From contig NW_004454229.1 of the NCBI RefSeq assembly GCF_000283155.1, forward strand, positions 8,960,537-9,024,536: a stretch of 64,000 nt of DNA, given 5' to 3'. Shown here piece by piece: positions 12,135 through 23,190 of the stretch. A model generated the notes under the pieces. That model saw nothing but the letters and a program-made list of their open reading frames with translations, ran no database searches and was not told the DNA's origin. Made by a program: the position numbers and the translations under genes. Origin of the DNA: Ceratotherium simum simum (lineage: Eukaryota > Chordata > Mammalia > Perissodactyla > Rhinocerotidae). Each line of letters opens with the position of its first letter. The first letter of the stretch is position 1.

Positions 12135-12533
12135 TGTTATGGACTGAATTGTGTCCCCCTAAAATTCACGTGTTTTTGAAGTCATAACCCTCAATGCAAC
12201 TATGTTTGGAGATACGGCCTTTAGGGAGGTAATTAAGGCTAAATGAGGTCATAAGGGTGGGGCCCTAATCAGGTAGCACTAGTGTCCTTATAAGAAGAGG
12301 AAGGGACACCAGAGAGCTCTCTCTCATCATGTGTACAGAGAAGAGGCCATGTGAGAACACAGCAAGAAGGCGACCGTTTGCAACCCAGGAAGAGAGTTCT
12401 CACCAGAAACCAACTCTGACAGCGCCTTGATCTTAGACTTCCAACCTCCAGAACTGTGAGAAAATCAATGTCTGTTCTTTGAGTCACCCAGTCTGTGGTG
12501 CTTTGTTGTGACAGCTCAAACTGAGTAACACAC
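12135..12533 (+). mobile_element. MLT1-type LTR remnant, plus
   Basis: tgttatggactgaattgtgt start, ccagaactgtgagaaaatc and caagaaggcgaccg in order; interrupts an L2 fragment that resumes after it. Confidence 0.85.
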
Positions 12534-12539
12534 CTAGGC

Positions 12540-12930
12540 ATCATTCTCTAGGCTCTCTTCTTGACACCCGCCTCCCTTCCTAGACACTGTCCAGGCTGGC
12601 TTAGTCCCCTCCTGTTGCTCCCAGAGTCCCTTGTGTGTCCTACCCTCACAGCCCAACAGGGCTGGGACATCTATTGGAGTGTCCGTCTGCCTGGGGTGAG
12701 AGCTCCTCATTATCTCTGCTTCCCCAGCACCCAGCACACCCACCGAGCTCCTAGTGACATTTGGTATTGTTACTTCCCTGCCACTTTGTCTTTGCTTTGC
12801 ATCTTGTCCCCTAACTTGAATGTAAACTCTTTGAGGGCAGAGGCTGCTTCTGATTCATCTTTTTCATCTCCTCAGCCCCTTGAGAGCTTTTCCTATAATA
12901 GCCTCTCACTGAATATTGGTTGAATTGAAA
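12540..12930 (+). repeat. L2 3' fragment, plus
   Basis: Second half of an L2 whose first half lies at 11600-12130. Contains gaatgtaaactctttgaggg and the terminal ctgaatattggttgaattg. Confidence 0.65.
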
Positions 12931-13178
12931 CAGATCAATATGACCAGCTAGGTCTTCACAGACGAGGAAACAGGGAGATGTAGTAATCACCACAAAGTGA
13001 TCAAGCCATGTTGTGGCCCACTCAGGATGAGGTGCAGGTTCTGTGAAATGCAGCTCTCATTCATTATGGTTTAATTGCTCTGAGATCACAGCCCACCTAC
13101 CAGATAGGATAGAATCCTGTAAGTGCGTGTAGACACATATGAAAAGATGACCAAATTCTGTTATCTTTCAGACTAATT

Positions 13179-13563
13179 GTATGAGCGTGCTAGGGCTGCC
13201 ATAACAAAGTCCCACAAGGTAGTTGGCTTAAGCAACAGAAATTTATTTTCTCACAGTCTGGAAGCTAGAAGTCTGAGACCAATGTGTCAGCAGGATTATT
13301 TCTTCTGAGGCTTCTCTCCTTGGCTTGTAGATGGCCATCCTCTCCCTGTGTCACCACATGGTCTTTCCTCTGTATGTGTCTGTGTCCTAATTTCCTCTTT
13401 TTTAAGGACACCAGCCATATTGGATTTGGGCCCTCCATAATGACCTCATTTGAACTTATTTACCCCTTTAAAAACCCTAGCTCCAAATACAGTCCAATTC
13501 TGAAGTTTTGGGGTCAGGACTTCAACATATGAATGTTGAGGGGATATGATTCAGACCCAACAC
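13179..13563 (-). mobile_element. MLT1-type LTR remnant, minus
   Basis: gctagggctgccataacaaa, agcaacagaaatttatttt, cttggcttgtagatggcc and the attcagacccaac end; closely matches the antisense LTR pattern. Confidence 0.85.
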
Positions 13564-13879
13564 CAATAAAAGTGGATTCTTGTTGATTGTGAAAGTGAGT
13601 GTGGGATGAACAGAACAGAAGCATGAGATATTGAGGTGTTGACTTAAAAATAATTCCTTCCTTATTGGCAAAAAGATTGCAGCCCATGACCTTCCTGCCA
13701 TGTGATTCAGTCGGAGGCCCTTCAGATACACATCCTGAGTGGTATGCTTGGCCCACACTGAACGCCGACACCAATAGAATGGCCCCTCCTCTGCTCCCAA
13801 CAGCGGACATCTTGATGGCTTTACTGTTCTCTCAAGATCTCAGATGCCTTTCCTGATATCTTTTTTTTCCCTAATTAAT

Positions 13880-14640
13880 CATTTCCCAGTTTTTAATTTT
13901 TAGTTATTGTTGCAGAAGTAATACATGTTTGAAATAAAAACGTAAAGTCTTCCTTCAGCCTCCCCCACCAGCACCCCTCCAGTCTCCCCTCTCACTTCCC
14001 TCCCTAGAGCTGACCTCTGACATCAGTTTGCTGTAGGCACCTCCAGATCGTGTAAAAATGCAGTTATGATATACATTGTATGGAAAATATGCCTATATGT
14101 ATTGTGCATTATAAGTGTAGCACATTTTACATAAATGTGATCATGCTATGCATATTATCTGTAACTTGCTTTTTTCAGTTAATAATATATTTTGAAAATT
14201 TTCCCCACATTTTCTATTGCCTTTTTCTAAGCGATATAGTATTCTATAACAGCACTCAGTAAACTGTGGTGTGAAGGCCAAATTCAGCCTACTGTCTGGT
14301 TTTGTAAATAAAGTCTTATTGGAACACAGCTCTTGCCCTACATTGACAGAGTTGAGTAGCTGCAACAGAGACCTATGGCCTGCAAACCCTGAAATATTTA
14401 CTATATGGCCCTTTATAAAAAAAAATTGCTGACTCTTCTCTTGCAGTATAACTATATGAAATTTGACTACTTCCTATTGAAAGATAATTGGATTGTTTCC
14501 CATTTTTTCTCCCTTATATACAATGTAGCAATGAACATCCTTGTACACGTATTTTTGTACATATATGTGATATTTTTGCACAGATTTCCAACAAGTGGAA
14601 TTTCTCAGACAATGTCTTTTCATTTTCACTAGGGCTTCTG
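13880..14640 (-). mobile_element. Old LINE-1 3' region, minus, split by a hAT element
   Basis: 13880-14247 and 14433-14640 are parts of one antisense L1 tail (tattgaaagataattggatt, gcaatgaacatccttgtaca). They are separated by a hAT-like element. Confidence 0.7.
14248..14432. mobile_element. hAT-type DNA transposon remnant
   Basis: Contains ctggttttgtaaataaagtc and aatatttactatatggccct, recognised from a common mammalian hAT-Charlie family beginning 'caggggtcggcaaac'. The subfamily name is not certain. Confidence 0.7.
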
Positions 14641-14809
14641 CAACCACAATATATGTAGCTTTACTAATGCTTAGGGGTTACGGTACAATCTTAGGGCTTA
14701 TTATTTCTTTGAGTTTTTGTTTGGCCTATTAGAGAGCCTGTGTTTATAAGTTACAGACAGGAACTTGTGCAATAGGGGAAAGATAAAAACTGTAGGGTGG
14801 AGTAAAGGG

Positions 14810-16145
14810 AAGGAACACAAATTTTAGTGTCAAAAAAATCTAGCTGTGACTATAGGCAAGCTATTTAATTTTTCTGAGCTTCAATTTCTGCATTTATAAA
14901 ATTGTCATGAGGTTGAAAGCTAATGTATGCTAAGTGTCTGGTAGAGTGTGTATTCAATTCATCATAGCTGTTATTACATCACCTCCACTAATATGAAGAA
15001 AGCTATGGAGAAAGAAGAAAAAAGAAGTTAACATATATTGAATTTCTACCATATGCCAGGTGCTCTATAATTAGCTATTTATTCCTTTAAGGTAAGTTTT
15101 ATTTACAGTTCTTTCTCTGCTCATCTTCTGCTCTTGTGCCTTTTCACAGATGGCATAAAAAAACATGGTAAATGCCATGCCAGAGGTAATCATTGATGCC
15201 ATGGGAACATAGAGGAAGGGACAACTGTCTGTCCAGGCAGTCACAGAGGAGACAATGTGTGAGTTGAGTCTTAAAGGCTTAAAGCTTGAGAAGCAGAGAC
15301 AAGCAGTCATTTTATTATCTATAACATAAAAGGCTTTTGTTGTCAGGTCTTGGAACTCCTAGCCAACTCTAAATGTTTTTGTTCAGTTGACTTTCTCTTT
15401 TTAGAAAATTAAAACTGTATTTTACCTGCTTAACATTACTTTTACCTAAATATGGTAAAACCATCATGACCTAAAACATGGAACCTGGGCAGACAGATGT
15501 GAAATACCCCAGAGAAGGAAGGATGGGAAATATTTCTGGACGGGTCTTGGGCCAGGGGAAAGGAAGTAAGGAAGTAGTACTCACTGAGAATCCAGTATGT
15601 TCTATCAACTTCCCGTCTGTTTTACTCTAACACTCTCAGGTAGACTTTACAAAACCATGAGAGGTAGCTTTATTACTACCTCTGTTCTTCAAGTGAGGGA
15701 AATGAACTTCATAAATCTTCTAGAACGTGTCCGAAGCCACAGAGCTAGTAAATGACAGAGCTGGAAATTAAACAGGAGTCTCCTGATGTCCAAACCATGC
15801 ACCTTCCGACAGTCCATGCGCCTTTCTGAGGACCTGATTTTCAGTTTGGCACTCTGAGTTACACTCCATATTTCAAACCTATTTCTTAACAGCTTGTATT
15901 TTCTGAAACAATACAAACAAAAACAACAGCCTCATCTATTCAATACTTAATATATGCTAAGTGCTGTATGATTTCTTTGCATGTTTTAACTCATATTTAA
16001 CTCTGTGAGGGCGGTAGTATTAACTGCTTTTTACAAATGATTAAACGGAGGCACAGAGAGGTTAAATGATTTGCCCAAGGTCACACAGCTAGATGTCACA
16101 GAGTTGGGAAACAGGCTTGGACTCTTGATAATTGTTCATCTTCCT
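14810..16145. repeat. MIR SINEs in intron 4
   Basis: Plus MIR at 14810-14985; minus MIRs at 15020-15130, 15550-15830 and 15935-16145, the last with the well-preserved ttgcccaaggtcacacagct core. An L2-like piece lies at 15190-15310. Confidence 0.7.
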
Positions 16146-16439
16146 CTCTAACATCTTCAACAAATATTGAAGAGTGCCTTCTATGTGGGAGGAGTATTCT
16201 AGATGCTGAATGGAGCTGTCTGGCTGCTCTGGTTGATGGGAGCCTGAGGGCCCAGGCCCAGCCCATTCAGTCTCCCAGTGTGGCCATTAAGATGCTTCAA
16301 GGAATCCCAGGGCTGGACAGAACACAGTTCAAGAAACCACTGCTCAAACCACCAGCTGCAACATCTTCCAGAGGAAATTTTGTGTTATATTTGCCTTTCC
16401 AGTGTTCTTTCCCAGAAGCTGCCTGCCTTTTCAATTTAG

Positions 16440-16629
16440 GTATAATATCCTGACCCAAGAAGAAAGTCAGAGTGTGTACGACGCCAGGTACTATGGGGGC
16501 CAGTGCGAGACGGTATACAATGGAGAATGGAGGGAGCTGCGATACGACCCCACCTGTGAGCGTCTATACTATGGAGAGGATGAGAAGTATTTCCGGAAAC
16601 CCTACAACTTCCTGAAGTACCATTTTGAA
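16440..16629 (+). CDS. C8A: C8A exon 5: MACPF N-terminal part with the C8-gamma-linking cysteine
   Basis: Acceptor CAATTTAG, donor GAA|GTAAGT; 63 full codons plus the base completing the split Gly. The translation begins [20 protein letters not shown] and ends [13 protein letters not shown], nearly identical to human. The cysteine in the motif PTCERLYYG, codon 16555-16557, aligns with human Cys194, the residue that forms the interchain disulfide with C8 gamma, so covalent C8 alpha-gamma pairing is expected to be retained. Visible residues 99-161. This is one of the better conserved parts of the gene in this window. Confidence 0.97.
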
Positions 16630-18601
16630 GTAAGTCTGAACGAGTGCGCTCACAGGCCACATTAGGGAGGGGGTAGGGAGGGAGAGGCCTGTTGGTGGAG
16701 ATAGGTGCTTGCTTTGGAACATTTTATTTCCTGTAGAGCTTGCTGGTGGCTGAAGGTCCCTTTACATCTCTCCCCCGATGTGCTCAGGGCTGAAGGGTGC
16801 TGAGAGACATCACATAAATGTGACCACCTACCTGCTAGATTTTGGCTCCACTCCAAAATTGATCAAATAGATTCAGGGCCCTATTCTCTGGGCTGCTAGT
16901 CAGAAGACCTATTGCCAAACGGTGGCTCTGTTAAACTATAGGTATTAAGACCTTGAGAAGCTCACTGACCCTCCCTGGGCCCAGTTTCCTAAGATGTAAA
17001 GTGGGGGGCAGGACAGGAGGTGGCTGGGAGGGCTCTGAGACCTATGCCCTTGCTTCACCAAGAGCAGCTCCCACTGATCACTTTCGTATCTTGGTTTTCT
17101 ATGTATGATTTTGTTTGAAGAAAGAGTTCTGCTGTTGAAAAGTGCTTGCAAAACTGCTGATGATCTCTAAGATTCTCTCCATCTCTAAAATTCTGTGGTC
17201 TCCTGGTCACTCGGAGCACTGCGGAGCTCACGGTCAGCTCCAGAGCCTGCTCCCCACCGCTCGTTTCTCTATCCCTCACCCTCTGGGTGAGACGTCCACG
17301 CAGCAAACCTCACTAGATGCTTCCCATGTGTCAGAACTTCTCCTTCCACACAAATTTTCCTGTTTAATCCTATGACAACACAATGGGATAGATATTATCA
17401 TTGCCCATTTTGGATATTAAAAAAATATCAAAATATCACCCAAAGACGTAGAGGGATAAAGTGTCAGGCTCAAAGCTATATTGCAGTAGGTGGCAGAGAC
17501 AAGATTCAAACTCAGATCAGAACTCAGCCTGGCTATGTGTCATTTAGAAGGGAGGATGGATTATACACCTTATACAGTCATACACACTATATCTATACAC
17601 ATTCTCTCTATAGAGATATAGAGACGCTGTGATCCCAGGATTCTGAACAATTATCTAGTCACATCCCTCCTTCCCCAAGTTTCTCAAGAAAAACTATTGA
17701 CAGAGGATAAGGCCAGGCTGATGGAGTCTGTTTTTAAGAAGTTGACTCTCCTCATCCCATTTCCGTGTCTACCGTCAGGCCTGCAGTAAGCCAAGCTGGA
17801 AGACATAGACAACACCATTTTCCTAAGCTCAAGGATGGTCTAGGGCCTATGTGTCAGGTAAGATAGACTAGGCTATGCTGTGGCAGCAAAGGACTCTAAA
17901 ATCCCAGTGCTTTAAAGCAACAGTGCCCTACTTATGCTACTTGTCCATCCTAAGGTGGAAAGGAAACTCATCATCACAGACACTCAGGACCCAAACTAAT
18001 GGCTGCTCTGTCTTAACATATGATCTTGTGATTGTAGAGAGAACCCCTCATAGGCTCTTAACCCTTGCTTCCTTGGCTCAAGCAAGGCACAAGACCAAGC
18101 CTCAGCTCAAGTTGTAGAGAAAGGCAACCCTACCATGTGCCTGGAATTAAATAACCAAACATTTGTGAGCAGCACTAAAACATACCTCTGCCTAGAACTA
18201 TCATCATCTGCATGGCTTCCTGTGCCCCTTTCCACCCAGGTCCACACCCAGACATGGCTTTCTGTATCTTGTCTCTCCATTGCAGGGCCAAGTGATCTTC
18301 TCTATAGGAAGGAGAAGCCAGCTAGAGAGAAATCCATGCTCAGAACAATATAGCATTTTATCAGAATCATCTATGTGTGTATGTGTGTGTTTAAATAAAT
18401 ATTTTAGCAGTAACACTAAACACTGCTATATTTTATGTATTTTAGTGAATATCAATCTTATGCATGGATTAGCATTTTAAAAGAATTATTTATGATAATC
18501 TGAAATTTTAGAGATTTTACAAAGGAAAGATTTAAATACTAAGTATGAATTGAAATATAACTCTATATGCACAAAGCTAACATCTATTTGTTCCTTTTCA
18601 G
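16630..18601 (+). other. C8A: C8A intron 5
   Basis: A 2.0-kb GT-AG intron with a partial MIR (16930-17050, plus), an antisense MIR (17300-17540), an unnamed old interspersed repeat (17870-18110, resembling the antisense end of an LTR with its 'tgctgtggcagcaaagg' start) and a short TG repeat (about 18370-18392). The last 200 bases before exon 6 are AT-rich and unremarkable. Confidence 0.8.
16930..17540. repeat. MIR SINEs in intron 5
   Basis: Plus fragment 16930-17050 (ccagtttcctaagatgtaaa) and minus copy 17300-17540 (cccatgtgtcagaacttc start, ggcagagacaagattcaaac end). Confidence 0.6.
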
Positions 18602-18802
18602 GCCCTGGCGGATACTAGAATCTCCGCAGAGTTGTATGATAATGCAAATGACCTTCTTTCTAAAGTGAAAAATGACAGGTCTGTGTCAACTGGAGTGACC
18701 GTTGGCCTAGGCCTCCCAGACACGCCTGTAACAGTGGATGTGGGCGTATCTGAGTCACAAGTCTCTTCGTTCTTGGATAAGTTAAACAAGTATAATAAGA
18801 AG
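18602..18802 (+). CDS. C8A: C8A exon 6: first transmembrane-hairpin region of MACPF
   Basis: Acceptor TTTTCAG, donor AAG|GTATTA (a weak-looking donor: no G at intron position +5), exactly 67 codons in phase 0. It starts ALADTRISAELYDNANDLLS and ends FLDKLNKYNKK. In MACPF proteins this part holds helices that unfold into the first beta-hairpin (TMH1) crossing the membrane. The middle (about 18670-18770, reading VSTGVTVGLGLPDTPVTVDV) is far more different from human C8 alpha than the flanks, although the length is identical at 67 codons. Visible residues 162-228. Confidence 0.96.
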
Positions 18803-20492
18803 GTATTAAAACATAACGCCTGTGTCACACAGTATTCCATAAGCTGCACTGAACACGTATTACCTTAATTGCATTAAAAAGTACAGTAGTAATTGAACCT
18901 TCATTTGCTTGTGTAATTGGAAATGTCTGATCAGTGCTAATCATGTTTGTTTTTCTTATTACGCTTTTGTGCACAGAATCATCACAAAGGGAATAAAATT
19001 GAATGATAAGACTAGAACGCTTATCACCTCACCCCATCCTTTTTCATGGTTACCTGGAACAGATAGGGAAGAAATAGTAATGTCTTCAAGAGAAACAGCC
19101 AGGCCCTCTACTAAAGGAGGCCTGGAGAATTCTAAAGGAGGTTTGCTTTTCCACGTAGATCGAGGGCTGGCATGCTCAATCAATCTTTCATTTACTCGTC
19201 AAACATTCACCATGAACTGCCTGTTATCTCGAGGAGTCAGTCAGTGCTTTCTTGAGGAAAGGGCATCTATCTGAACTGAGATCTAAAGACTAGTACAGTT
19301 GTCCAGATGGAGGGAGGCAGAAGTTAACAGGAGGGTGTTCTAGGCCCAGGAAACAGCACGTGCAAAGGCCGGGAGATGAGAGAAGGCCTCACACAAGTTT
19401 GGGATTGAAAGTACTTCAGCTGGTTGAAGCTCAGGGTGGGAAGGGAAAGTAGAGAGTAATGGGGATGGAGAGGTAATCAGGAGCCAGAAAAATATTTATT
19501 GAATTTGTTAGAAGTTTACCAAAAACCTCGATAACATTGTTACCAGAACTGTGGATTTAGTTGGGGCTCAAAAAATTATTTTGGATGATGAAAATACAGT
19601 TATAAAAATTAACTTACTCAACAAATATAAATTACATCCTGGAGCTTTGCTACTAATTAGCTTTTGCTCTGAAGGAAAAGTATTGTTGTGAGATCTGGCT
19701 TTCACATATTAATGTGGACTTTTCTAAAAGCAGGTGGCCTCTTCAAACTTTCACTATCACTTTGGATCAATCAAGGTTTACATCACCTGGAAGTAACGTC
19801 CATACTTGACCCTCTTCCTCTGAAGCCAATACAGCATCACCCTGGTCCTGTCTCTTTTTTATTATATCAGGATCTTGCTTTTCTTCATTACTTGATAGAA
19901 CAAGATTACCTCTAGGATGTAAGCTCCATGAGGGCAGGGGCCTATCTCATTCAAGAGTACGTCCTCTGTACCTAGCATAATGCATATGACTACAGGCACT
20001 TACAGATATTTGTTCAATACGTTAAATAAATTAATAATATTGACATTTCACAACGTCACCAATAATATTCCTAAGGATAATTTTTAATGGATCCCTAATA
20101 CTTGTGTAGGAGGTTGCATAATGCAGTGCTTTAATTAGAGCAGGGAGAAATATAGAGGTGAAAATGGACTGGAGCAGAATAGAAGTGAGAAGCACAGTGA
20201 AGCACATTGTGGTAACTAATCCATCTGAGAGTTGATGAGAACTTGACCTGGACAGGAGCAGTGGGAACAGAGATGAAGGCATGGGAGAAGAAGCCAGGCA
20301 CACACTGTGTCTGATACATGCTTGTAAAATAATAATACTCCATTGTATGTATTTATGCTCATATGTTTATATGTAAATATATATATATTTCCCACAGCTA
20401 CCTAGAGCTGACTTTTGCATTATCTCATATGGTAAAACGAATACTCTATTTGTTCTTTTCTCTTGTTCAATGGTGGTTGTTGCTGTTGGCAG
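18803..20492 (+). other. C8A: C8A intron 6
   Basis: A 1.7-kb GT-AG intron with a weak donor (GTATTA). It holds antisense L2 sequence (about 19190-19420), sense L2 3' end (about 19790-20035) and a further L2-like stretch (20110-20300), with an AT-rich run at 20340-20390 shortly before the exon 7 acceptor. Confidence 0.8.
19790..20035 (+). repeat. L2 3' end, plus
   Basis: gatgtaagctccatgagggc, then tgtacctagcataatgcata and tatttgttcaatacg: terminal L2 blocks in order. Confidence 0.75.
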
Positions 20493-20733
20493 AAATATAG
20501 CTTCATCAGAATTTTCACAAAGGTGCAGACTGCTCATTTTAAGATGAGGAGGGACAATATCATGCTGGATGAAGGAATGCTGCAGTCATTAATGGAGCTT
20601 CCGGAGCAGTACAATTACGGCGTGTATGCCAAGTTCATCAATGACTATGGCACTCATTACATAACGTCTGGATCAATGGGTGGCATTTTTGAATATATCC
20701 TGGTGGTTGACAACGAAAAAATGGGATCAATTG
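20493..20733 (+). CDS. C8A: C8A exon 7: MACPF core with signature motif
   Basis: Acceptor TTGGCAG, donor ATTG|GTAAGT; 80 codons plus one base. It contains [20 protein letters not shown] and the MACPF signature [13 protein letters not shown] beginning at codon 20646-20648, the family hallmark, located at the bend of the central sheet. The ends read KYSFIRIF and DNEKMGSIG. Residues 229-308 of the visible product. It is strongly conserved against human (RRDN for RKDD, VYAK for [14 protein letters not shown] for YEYILVIDKA). It is followed by the 19.6 kb intron 7. Confidence 0.97.
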
Positions 20734-20789
20734 GTAAGTAGAACAGAAGCTTTATGCACACAGTGGTCAGTGCAAACACCAGGACACGG

Positions 20790-20995
20790 TTTGCAGTTTT
20801 CTTAGCACTATGAGCCATGCATGACCTCATTTAGTCTTCATGACAACCCTATAAGGTAGCGTTAGTATTCTTATTTACAGGGAATTGAGGTCCAGAAGGG
20901 CATGACTTGCTAATAAGTGCCACAAACAGGATTTGAACTCAGACTTGTCTGGTCCCCCCAAAATATGTGTTTTCTATTACACTACAGTTGCCTCT
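20790..20995 (-). repeat. MIR SINE, minus
   Basis: Degenerate antisense MIR with tgacaaccctataaggtag and ggatttgaactcagac. Confidence 0.6.
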
Positions 20996-21109
20996 TTAAT
21001 AATGAAGAATCTTTGGGATTTTGTTATTTAAAATGTTAAAAACATATTAAATGTAGATTCTTAGTTAATGGAACTGCCATACAATCAGTCAGTAAAACCA
21101 GAAACCTGG

Positions 21110-21965
21110 AGTTGTCCCACATTCTCCCTTCTCCTTCACCCCTGTACATCTCTAAGACCCTTCAGTTCTCTCTCCTGAACAGCTCTCATCCAACCCCTCT
21201 TCTCCACATCCTCTCCTGCAGTGGTAGGCTGGGTTCTCATCTTTCATTTATTACTGCATCGGCTCCTAACTGATCTCTAGGGGAAGGCTCACTCCTTCCA
21301 ACCCATCCTGAACAATTGCCACCAGAAGGATCTTTCTACTTCACAGATCTGATGATATCACTTCCTTGCCTGAATAATAGAGAATAAAGTCTAAACTCCT
21401 TAGCATGACGTCAACAACCTTCATGGTCTCATTCCAAACTACTAGAACAATGGTTCTCAAAGTGTGGGCTCCAACTGGCAGCAACAACTTCACTAGGAAA
21501 TCTGTTAGAAATATACATGCTCAGGCTCCCATCCCAAACTTACAAACTCAGAAACTCTAGGAATGGGCCTAGCAATGTGCGTCTCGATAAGCCCTCCAGG
21601 TAATTCTGATGCTCATAATGGTGTGAGAACCACCAACCTAGTCAACGAATGAGTAGAAGGGTGAGGGATCTATCCATATTTCAAAGCCAAGTTCAAATTC
21701 CCACTTTCAAAAAATTTCCCTGACTGCACTAGCCCAAAGTGACTACTTCTTTTTTTCAACACATTCATATAAGTTCCACACTGTTTAGTCTTTAAAAAAT
21801 AATTTTCCAAATGTTAATGTTTTTCTCCTCATTTCGATAGCAAGATCTTTGAAAGCAAGTATCGTGTCTGACACTTTTCTATCTCTTATAATACTCAACA
21901 CAGGGCTTAGAACACAGTGAGTGTGCAAAAAATACGTGGAGTTTGAAAGGGGATATTGATTTAGA
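21110..21965 (+). repeat. L2 3' fragment interrupted by MER5A
   Basis: 21110-21445 and 21650-21965 are successive parts of a plus-strand L2 (tcactccttccaacccatcc; ttgaaagcaagtatcgtgtc; acacagggcttagaacacag). The MER5A at 21446-21642 sits between them, so the MER5A is the younger insertion. Confidence 0.65.
21446..21642 (+). repeat. MER5A-type DNA transposon remnant
   Basis: caatggttctcaaagtgtgg start and aatggtgtgagaaccac end, nearly complementary ends of a short hAT-Charlie element. Confidence 0.8.
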
Positions 21966-22104
21966 TTCCTGGCTAGGTTCATTCATTAATTCATTAATCT
22001 ATCCATGAATTTATTTTTTTATAATTCAAATATCTGTTGAGTATCTATCATGTGTTTGTGCTAGGGATACACGGTGAGCAAATGTAAATATGGTTCCCAC
22101 CCTC

Positions 22105-22345
22105 CTGCAGTACAGTACTTTTCAACCTGCAGGTTGCAACCTAATAGTAGGTCTTGAGATCAATGTACAGATTACAAACAACGTTCTGAACAACAACAAC
22201 AAAGGATAAAATAGAAAGTATGATAGTGAATTGTAGGTGGTGAAGATAAGTTATTGCTTCAAGAAACTTCTTCCAGTTTAATAAAGACATGCATACATGC
22301 ACGCAATCATGATACAAAATAAGTAGTTTAGTGTGGATCAATATC
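22105..22345. repeat. hAT-like DNA transposon remnant
   Basis: aacctgcaggttgcaaccta and tagtaggtcttgagatcaat resemble the MER58-like group ('gttgcgacccattagtgggtcg'). Assignment is tentative. Confidence 0.45.
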
Positions 22346-22399
22346 AAAAAAGAATCTGAAAAATTTAATTCAAGTGGGTCTTTTTAGAATCATTCAAAT

Positions 22400-22650
22400 A
22401 TGTGAGGAAGGAAAAAGAGCTAACGTTTGTTGAGTAACTACTATGTTCCAGGTGCTGTGATGTATATTCTCTTTGAATTTTCTTGACAGCACTTGGAAGT
22501 TGGTGTTATTCCAGTTTTAGTCCCAGAAATGCAGAGGCTTCTCAGGGAGGTTCATTATTTTGCCCAGGGCTGCAGAAAGCTGGCATCAGAGCACTGGACC
22601 TAGGGTCTTGCCACCATGTGGTTGTGGGGGAGCCTTTCAGTTGGTCTGTC
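22400..22650 (-). repeat. MIR SINE, minus
   Basis: gttgagtaactactatgttcc, aggtgctgtgatg and the catcagagcactggac end. Confidence 0.55.
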
Positions 22651-22734
22651 TTTGGTGTTGGGTTACTAATTAATTGTCTGGGGTATCTCATGGCCCCTCC
22701 TCTTTAAAATTTGTGAGGCTGAAATAGGCTTCCA

Positions 22735-22975
22735 GTGTGGTTAATATTCAAAAGGAGCACACCAACAAATTGTCCCAGGGATAATTACCTCAGCTCTGTT
22801 TATAGAAAACCATATGTCGATAATAGCACAATTTGCTATTTGTGAAGAGCTGATTTTCTATAAATCCGGAAAGTTAGTGTTGCTTTTCTATAAATATGGA
22901 AATGTGCTAATCATCACCTCATCTGCTGGAGACTGCTAATAAATCAGAATGTCATTTACATATTAACCTACAAAG
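22735..22975. other. Repeat-free AT-rich block with a clustered motif
   Basis: Between a MIR and a CT-rich tract lies sequence without repeat signatures. It contains two direct copies of TTTTCTATAAATNNGGAAA (22854-22872, 22884-22902) and an inverted TTTATAGAAAA core (22799-22809). Possible regulatory element; nothing else supports a function. Confidence 0.4.
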
Positions 22976-23039
22976 AACAAAAACATCTACCTTCTTTCCC
23001 TTTGGCAAATGGAACCATGCATACCCTCCCTCCATGTTT

Positions 23040-23190
23040 GATGTCTGTCTAGTTTTCTCTTTGTCTTTCTCTCATCCCCTCTCTCTTACTTCCTTTCTTT
23101 CTAGGTGCATCTCTCTCTCTCTCTCTCAACCTGTTTCTCTGTCTTTCCTCTTTGTCACTGTCTTTTTCTCTCTGTGTATCTTTGATCTAT
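23040..23190 (+). repeat. CT-rich low-complexity tract
   Basis: A run of ctttctctcat and tctctctctctctc units on the plus strand. An open frame crossing it has no protein-like composition. Confidence 0.8.

Larger units (their letters stand above)
11162..16439 (+). other. C8A: C8A intron 4
   Basis: A 5.3-kb GT-AG intron. It holds three MLT1-type LTR remnants in alternating orientation (11309-11586 minus, 12135-12533 plus, 13179-13563 minus), L2 pieces (about 11600-12130 and 12540-12930) split by the middle LTR, an antisense L1 tail (13880-14640) split by a hAT-type element, and several MIRs (14810-14985, 15550-15830, 15935-16145). 16200-16439 shows nothing recognisable. Confidence 0.85.

Noticed and set aside
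11309..13563. A provirus formed by the three LTRs in intron 4
   Set aside because: The LTRs are in alternating orientations and the intervening DNA is L2 sequence or unclassified, not retroviral internal sequence; they are independent solo LTR remnants.
17605..17616. Perfect palindrome TCTCTATAGAGA
   Set aside because: It sits in a low-complexity TA/CT stretch where short palindromes are expected by chance.
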